A DNA stretch of 23,119 nucleotides, taken from positions 1-23,119 of IMG/VR virus record IMGVR_UViG_3300032053_000546; one strand, given 5' to 3'. Shown one piece after another: positions 14,741 through 22,300 of the stretch. The translations under genes and the position numbers were made by a program. The notes beneath the pieces were generated by a model, which saw nothing but the letters and a program-made list of their open reading frames with translations, ran no database searches and was not told where the DNA came from. Origin of the DNA: a virus. Within the stretch, counting starts at the first letter, position 1. Every line of letters begins with the position of its first letter.

Positions 14741-15931
14741 ATGTCTGACTTGAATCTACCAGAAATTCCGCTTGAAGCAGAAGTACCTTCCGATGTAGAA
14801 GATGTACGTGATGAATCACTCGGAGCAGCTTCTTATGCTTTTATTGGCTCCGGGCAGGGAGGCGGAAGACTCGCTGAAGCGTTTTACAGGCTGGGGTATA
14901 AGAAGACTATTTGCGTTAATACCGCGAAACAAGATCTTGCTAGCTTAAGTTTACCAGACGAACAAAAGATTCTTATTCCGGCTGGCGAACAAGGTGCTGG
15001 AAAAGATATGAGAATTGGCGAAGAGGCAGCAGCCAATGCACAACAACAAGTTTTTGAGCTCATCAAGAAGAAGTTCGGTAGTGTAGATCACATTTTCGTT
15101 TGTCTTGGTGCTGGTGGTGGAAGTGGAGGGGGTTCGAGTCTAGTGCTAATTGAGACAGCGAAGAAACTTCTTACATCATTGGGCGTAGATAATGTAGATC
15201 AGAAGGTTGGTGTGGTAATGTCTCTACCAACAAACGGGGAATGTGCCTCACCGAACGTTGCTCGCAATGCCCAGTTCCTTGCAAGCGCTCTGACCAAATA
15301 CGCCTCAGAGAAACTAATCAGTCCACTCATTGTCGTCGACAACGACAAAATTCAGAAGATGTATCCGCGACTTACTGTCAAGGAATTCTGGCCAACTGTT
15401 AATGCCACAGTGGCAGGATTATTCCACGTCTTCAATTTGATCCCTACCAAAGACACCCCGTATACTACATTCGATGCTGCTGATTATGGTTCGATCATGC
15501 GAGCTGGAGGATGTATGATAATGGGAGTGACGTCGGTAAAGGACTTGAAAGACGCGAACGGCATTTCTTCTGCCATCAGGGGAAACTTAGAAAAGACACT
15601 TCTAGCTGAGGGCTTCGATCTCCGTACTGCCACCCATGCAGCAGCTATAGTGCTTGGTGGTAAAAGTATCTTTGAGCAGACGCCGGGGCTCATGGGGGCC
15701 ATCGAGGGTGGATTAGATACCCTTGCCATGATGACTGGTAAAGCAATGGTGCATCGAGGCATCTACGAGGACGACAAGGATCGTCTTGCGGTGTATACTC
15801 TTGTCGGTGGACTCGCATCTCCAGATAAAAGAATCAAAGCTCTTGGACGTCATCAAGCTCCTAAAGGAGATGAAAAAACAGAATCAAATATGCCTGCTCC
15901 AAAATTTGGAAGCAGACTTTATGATGAGTGA
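14741..15931 (+). CDS. FtsZ/tubulin-family GTPase
   Basis: The 396-residue protein shows the tubulin/FtsZ GTP-binding loops in order: T1 FIGSGQGGGRLAEA (34-47), a CVNTAKQDL strand-loop (58-66), T3 GEQGAGKDMRIGEEAA (82-97), the tubulin signature loop GAGGGSGGGS (123-132), and the T7 loop FDAADYGSIMRAGG with D245 and D248 aligned to the FtsZ catalytic aspartates. It is therefore expected to bind GTP and polymerise. An acidic 28-residue N-terminal extension precedes the fold, and the Lys-rich tail lacks an obvious FtsA/ZipA-binding peptide. The sequence reads as more FtsZ-like than the PhuZ proteins. It could position phage DNA or a replication compartment, or disturb host division. AAGGAAG precedes the ATG. 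Confidence 0.9.
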   Translation: MSDLNLPEIPLEAEVPSDVEDVRDESLGAASYAFIGSGQGGGRLAEAFYRLGYKKTICVNTAKQDLASLSLPDEQKILIPAGEQGAGKDMRIGEEAAANAQQQVFELIKKKFGSVDHIFVCLGAGGGSGGGSSLVLIETAKKLLTSLGVDNVDQKVGVVMSLPTNGECASPNVARNAQFLASALTKYASEKLISPLIVVDNDKIQKMYPRLTVKEFWPTVNATVAGLFHVFNLIPTKDTPYTTFDAADYGSIMRAGGCMIMGVTSVKDLKDANGISSAIRGNLEKTLLAEGFDLRTATHAAAIVLGGKSIFEQTPGLMGAIEGGLDTLAMMTGKAMVHRGIYEDDKDRLAVYTLVGGLASPDKRIKALGRHQAPKGDEKTESNMPAPKFGSRLYDE

Positions 15932-15948
15932 AATAAAGGACTACCGAT

Positions 15949-16317
15949 ATGCCAAAGAAACAACTTGACGCCGATATATTGATAGCCAAACTTGATCTTT
16001 TCAAGGATCATCTTGATGCTCATATGGTAGAAGTAAAAGGAACTCTTGTTAGGGTAGACGAGAGACTCGACACCTTATCTACCACCAGCGGCAAACAGCA
16101 AGTTATATTGGAAGAACATGTAAGACGAACAGATCTTCTTGAGAAAAAGTTGAACGATGATGTCAAAACCATCGATGAAAAAATAGAACCAATTAAGACT
16201 CATGTAACACAAGTAAAGTTTCTTCTGAAAATTGCTGCCGCCATTGCTGCTGCAGGTGGTCTTGGTGGTGTTGGTGTGGGTATTAAGCAACTTATTGGTA
16301 TTTTGTTTGATCAATAA
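15949..16317 (+). CDS. Coiled-coil protein with C-terminal membrane segment
   Basis: The 122-residue product has about 80 residues of charged coiled coil (LDLFKDHLDAHMVEVKGTLV onward, heptad-like) followed by one hydrophobic, Ala/Gly-rich segment (FLLKIAAAIAAAGGLGGVGV, starting near residue 88) and the short tail ILFDQ. The architecture resembles XhlA-type haemolysin/holin accessory proteins and other tail-anchored phage proteins. It has no signal peptide. It lies 17 bases after the FtsZ-like stop and 14 before the polyprotein start. A lysis role or a membrane anchor for the neighbouring GTPase are both possible; neither is shown. Confidence 0.7.
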   Translation: MPKKQLDADILIAKLDLFKDHLDAHMVEVKGTLVRVDERLDTLSTTSGKQQVILEEHVRRTDLLEKKLNDDVKTIDEKIEPIKTHVTQVKFLLKIAAAIAAAGGLGGVGVGIKQLIGILFDQ

Positions 16318-16331
16318 TCAAGAGGCAACTT

Positions 16332-19300
16332 ATGTCCAAGCAGAAGTTTCGCCCACCAAATGAAACTCAAGGTGCGGGATTTAGAGGTCCGCAGGGATTT
16401 CCAGTTCCGTCAGATATGAAAGTTAATTTTGGCGACGAGAAGGAAGTCGACAAAGAATATGATGCAAGTATCGACTCAGTTCTTGAGGATACTATCACAG
16501 ATTTGCTTGATGCAAAGAAAACAGATCTTGTGAAAATTAGTCAGCTGCCAGACTTTGTTGAACCAAAATCTCCATTGGATATAGTTGTTCGTAATATTGT
16601 GGATGGAATGCTAGGAGAGGGTGGTGCTGCCGTCAATGGTGACAGGATACCTCGTGAGCATATTGCGTCTACCATAGAGAGTTTCAAGAGCACTGTTCTA
16701 TCTAAGATAAAGTACAAATCGGTAAAGCCTATAGGATCCACAGGTAAAAAAGTATCAAGTGGAGACCTAGACCTGGGTCTCGATACAGACCTGACACTCG
16801 ATCAGGTAGCAGAGATAATCAAGTCGCTTGGTCTTGAGTTCAAAGCAAATAAGGGGCTAGGAGAAGTAAGCATCAAGTTCCCACAGATGGATCCTGAAGG
16901 GAAGGAAACTGGGAAATTTGCACAGGTAGATCTCATGATTGGTCCAGAAGCATGGACGCAGTTTCAGTATTACGGACCGGGAGATGAAGAATCAAAGTAT
17001 TCAGGTGTCCATGTTCGCGGAATAGTTAACGCAATAATAAACGTAATAACTGGTCACTCAGTTAGTCCAGCTCGTGGTATTTTTAGAAAGGACGACCCAG
17101 ATAAGAAATACATGCAGGACCCTCAGCACGCCGTTTCTCTGATTTCAAAAGGAAGCTCTGAACCGTGGACTGTTAAAGACCTTAGTCAGCCATTCGAAAA
17201 AATTTGGGACAAAACAAAGCGTTCATTCAAACCTGACGAGTTGGCGAAAATAAAAGAATACTACTTGGGTTTTATGAAATCTACCAAGCGTGAAGTTCCA
17301 AGTGAGCTTGGTGAAGCTGCCGGCGACAAACCTAGCGATCTTCCTGGTGGAATTGCGCATCTAGAAGATATGAAGCCAGACGAATTCATGCGCTTCCTAG
17401 AGAAATATAAAGACCTTCCTTTGAACGGCGGGCTCGAAGTATCTGAGAAGGTCGATGGCTCTGCACGTGTGAGCTTTGGTGTAGAAAATGGCAAAGTGTG
17501 GACACAGTCAAAGAACGGTCCAAAGAAGACAGATGCTTCTCAGTATGGTGATAAGTCTATGTTCCAGGCTTTGAAAGCTGGTCACCAAGCTCTCACTTCA
17601 AAAGAAAAAGAGATTGTCGGCGCCTGGCCAAAAGATATTGCGTTTCTAGTTGCCGAAGTATTGTATACAAAAATACCAAATTCAATAGAATATGGACCCA
17701 ACGTCATTATGGTGCATGGTGTCCATAAGGCTGATGGAAGCGTTGTGCCAGAGTCCGAAGGGAAGAAGATTGTTGATGCCATTACATCTGCCGCTGGTGG
17801 AAAATTGTCAGATGGCAAAGATGAATGGAAGTTCGAATATAAACGCATCGTAAATCCAGAAGATGTTATGGTAGATGTGAAGGAAGAGTTCTCTTCCATT
17901 TCAGAAATTTATAACGAACTAAAGAAATTAGAACCTAATAAGTTAAAAGCTATCGGCAAAGTTCCATATAATGCCTCGCTTAAGAAGTTTAAAGATATTC
18001 AGCTAGCCCTCAAGAAGAAGTTGATTGGGCAACTGCGTAAGCAAAAGTCTGTCTACGGACCAGAGGGTGGGGATGTTGAAGGACTTGTGTTTCGCGACCT
18101 TGAAACAGGAGACATGACAAAGCTTGTAGATAAGGATTACTTCACCAAACTAAACAATTTCCTCTGGAACTATAGGAAGATGTTGGATGCTGGTGTGAAG
18201 ATTGGCGACAAGTGGGAATTCGGGATTATGCAGAAGTTTCGTAATGCCATTGCCGATAATGTGGTTGGTGCACCCGCTGCAAAGATGCAGAGCTTTGTTA
18301 GTACACTGAAGAAGTTTGGAACAGATATCAAATATCCACCTGCTGCGAACACACCAGAGAAGAGAGCCGATTATCTTCTGTCTCAGTATATCAAGAAGAA
18401 CGATCTAATGAAGGGTGATTTTGTTTCTGGATTCAAGAAGGAACTCGTTAGCATAAGAAAAGAGTTTGATAAACTCAGTGCAAAGTGGAACTCCAAAAAG
18501 AAGGGGCAACTTGTCCACCATGTAAAGGATGACGAAGGAAACATTATCAAGACTGTCAAGATGGATCCTATCATAAAATCAAGGACAGATGAGTCTTTCA
18601 AAGGTATGGAAGATTTTCTCAATGGTGTCACCAAAGGTCTTGATCAAGCACAAAAGATGCGTGGCGAATTGACAAAGAGGACTGCTCTTCTCAAACTGAT
18701 GATGGGGCCAGGAAGGTTCGGTAAACTAGCCGCTGATCAACCTGAAGAAGAATTGGGTGAAGCTACCTCTGCTAGCCACGAAGCAGAGAGATCTGCGTCC
18801 GGATCAGGTAAGAGAGTCCAGCGTACAACTGATATAGTTTCGAAGTTCAGGGAAAAGCTTCTTGCTCGAGGCGTCAAGTTGTCAGATAATCCAGAGCATC
18901 TCGGCACCGGAACAAAAGGTACCGCGTTGGCTCTTGACGATGGCAACGTTCTGAAAGTTACAGAAGACGAAAACGAGGCTCTCGCATCGAATAAGATAAA
19001 GATGAAAGGAAAGAAGCTCAATCACGTCGTCAACATTCTAGATGTGTTCAAGTTTCCCGGGCCTGAAGGACTATTCGGTATAGTTCAAGAGAAGCTCACC
19101 CCTATACCAGGGTCACATACTATCCAGGCGGCGGCGACAGGTGAGGCGGCCGAACTGAACAAAGCATTCGTAAAGACATTCATGTACGATGCTCTTGATG
19201 CTGCTCCAGGTCCCTGGGAGGTAGTGATAAAATTAATCCTCAGGATCTACAAAACAAAGTTGACCAGCATAGGAGCAGACAAAGGTGCTCAGATGCAGAA

Positions 19301-22300
19301 AGATTTCGCAGAAGGAATACGCCTGTTAAAGCAGTACAAGGTGAATGAGATGGTTGATGAACTATTTAAGAGTGGAATAGAGTTCACCGATTATCATTCT
19401 GCAAACATTATGAAGCGATCTGACGGGACACCGGTTGTAACAGACCTGGGATATTCAGATGTTCACGGTGGTATTCTGCCAGACGTCCTCGAGAAGGATC
19501 TGAAGGAAAACATCGAGGGCGAGCAGGTTGCTCCTATACTTCAGATGTACGTTCCGAAGCTCAAGAAGAGGGGCATCAACGTAAAGAAGATAAAGATCCT
19601 TGGGTCTGGTTGGAACGGTGTCGCGTTTGACATCGGTGACCAGGTTCTCAAGATGACAGAGGACCAGTCAGAAGCCAAAGCAAGCATGCATATCAAGGGG
19701 AAGGAGCTTAAGCATATAGGGAACATCTATGACGTCTTCCAGTTTCCAGAACCGAATGATACATGGTATGGTATACTCCAGGAGAACCTGACACAGTTGT
19801 CTACGACAGAGAAGACGGCTTTGACAAGGGCATTCAACCTTGTCGCCAGGTTCTTCAACTATTCAGATATGGGTGCCGGCCAAAAAAATCCTGACTATGT
19901 GAACTTTATCTGGCATACTCCATGGGACGAGCTAAAGAAGAGGGTGACCAAAAATGTACAAAACGGTGGTAGCGAAGAGGTAGAAGCTATGCTGCCTAAA
20001 GTGTTCGATACTCTTGAGAAGGCCAAGATACCAGATATGTTCAAGGAGCTTGACAAGGCAGGGGTAAAATATGGTGACGTGCATGTGGACAACATTATGA
20101 AAAGAGGATCTGACTACGTGGTTATAGATCTTGGTGGAGCATCGCAGTCTGCCGGAGCGACTCCTCCTATCCTTGAAGATGTGGTTGAGAGTGTCCTCGA
20201 AGGACTCAGAGAGGGACATGCAGATCAGGTAGGGGTTACATTGGGCAGATTCCAACCGTTTCACCGAGGTCATGCCACCATCATTAGAGACCTTGCCAAG
20301 AAATTCAACAAGGTAATTGTCATCGTAGCTGGCAATTCTAAAGATAAGAAGAATCCTTTTTCATTCGAGACACGCGTAGACTTAATGAAGAAGTCACTGC
20401 CAGATGTTATGTCTAAAGTAGAAATACATAAAGCACAATTCGGAGGAAAAGGAAGTGGTTATATTCCAGGAGTTATCTCTGACATCATTACAAACAAGCA
20501 ATCTACTTTAGATAAAGATACTGCGATTCAAGTGTTGGTTGGTGAGGACCGTGTTGAAGATATAAAGAAACAAATGGCCCACGCTCTTCAAACAAAAGAA
20601 AAAGAAGCCTCTTCATCACCTGTCGTCGGCGCTACATCACAAGTTTACTTTGACCCGTCACTTGCCACAGTCGGTGCTCTGCCAGGAGTTAAGAATGATG
20701 ATGATGCAGATAGGATCTCAGGAACAAGAGTAAGAGAAGCTTTGGCAAATGATGATGAGGATTCTGTAAAGCAAATGATGGACCCTCACCTTGTTTCGAA
20801 TCCAGCAGAGTTTGAAAGATTATATATTCAAATGAAAAAAGAACTCGCTGCAAATCAACCTACTAAGAAGTCTTCAAATGTCTCGACAGTTGGCGCACAA
20901 CCAGTGAAAGAAGCTCTGGGTTCGCATATGTCTCCGGCCGATATAGAAGACATCCTAGATGACAACCAGCAAGCTCTTTTCAATCATCGCCCACGTTCTA
21001 TCGATGTAAAGCGACGTAGGGCTCTAGGTCAGGGAAAAGATGGCGTTGCATATGATGTTGGTGGAAACATTGTTCTCAAGGTTACGACTGATACTCCTGA
21101 AGCTGTCACATCATTTGGCATCAAAGGAAAATCATTAGAGAGTATTGTTCACATCTATGACGTGTTCCGCTTTGATCTAGAAAAACAAGCACCAGAGAAC
21201 CCTATGGGCGCGCGGCGTGGTAATCTTTCCGGACCGCTGTACGGGATAGTCACTGAAAAACTTATTCCACTTTCACAGGAAGAGGCTAAAGAGTTTGATG
21301 AGTCTATTGCATATGCTATGGATCCAGATTACAAGTCTATTACACGGTCCTTTATAAAACAAGGAGATTGGCCAGGTCTGATGAACGCTATAAAGACCAA
21401 AGTTATACCATCTGCACATAAGAACGAAGCGCAAGAAGAAGATTCTCAATCTACGAAACCGGCGCGGATAAGAACAACACAACCTTCTTCACCATTTAAT
21501 AAGAATTATAAAGCTCCCGACAAGCTCGCACCGGCAAATAATCTATTAGGAAATGAAGATCATGATCAGCTCGCTAAGGATGTAGAAGAAACATTGACAA
21601 GATTTAACCTTCCTGGTATCATGAAAGACCTCAAGACGGCAGGAATAGAGTTCGTAGATTTCCACAGCGGAAATATAATGAAGAGGGGAGGTAAGTACGT
21701 AATAAACGATCTTGGCAGATCTGATTCTACGTCTACAGCCCAACCTCCGAAGCTGAAGACGGAGGACGTGATAGTGGACGTGTTCCAAAAACTGTTTGAG
21801 GATGCTTTCACCGGACTTGGTAGATCAGGGACAGGAATGAAAGCTGGTAGTTCACAATGGTCTACAGCAAGCAAGAAAGGTAAAAATGTAGATGATCAAT
21901 TATACAGCAAGTTTTCAGAACCATTTCATCGAGGAACTGCAAACGTAGTAACAGACGAACCCGTTATTGATGAAGCAGGTGAACAGGGTAACCTAGGTCT
22001 GTCTGGTATCGATAAACAAAAACATACTCCTGTAAAAGAAAATGTATGGAATCCATGGACACCTGCCACAGATACAGTTCCATTTGATCCAGCAAATGGT
22101 AAAAGCAGTGCTGGTAGAGGCGAAACAAAACTGGCGGCAGAGCTTGAAATTCGAGGAAAGAAAATTGGAAACATAGTTGGTACGCAGTCTTATGACCTCG
22201 ATGTCGATGGTGAGAAATGGGAAGTAAAAGAATACGGACCTATTAGAATAGAAGCCTCAGGTCAAGCGGCAGCACAAAAGACATTGAATTTCTTTATGGG

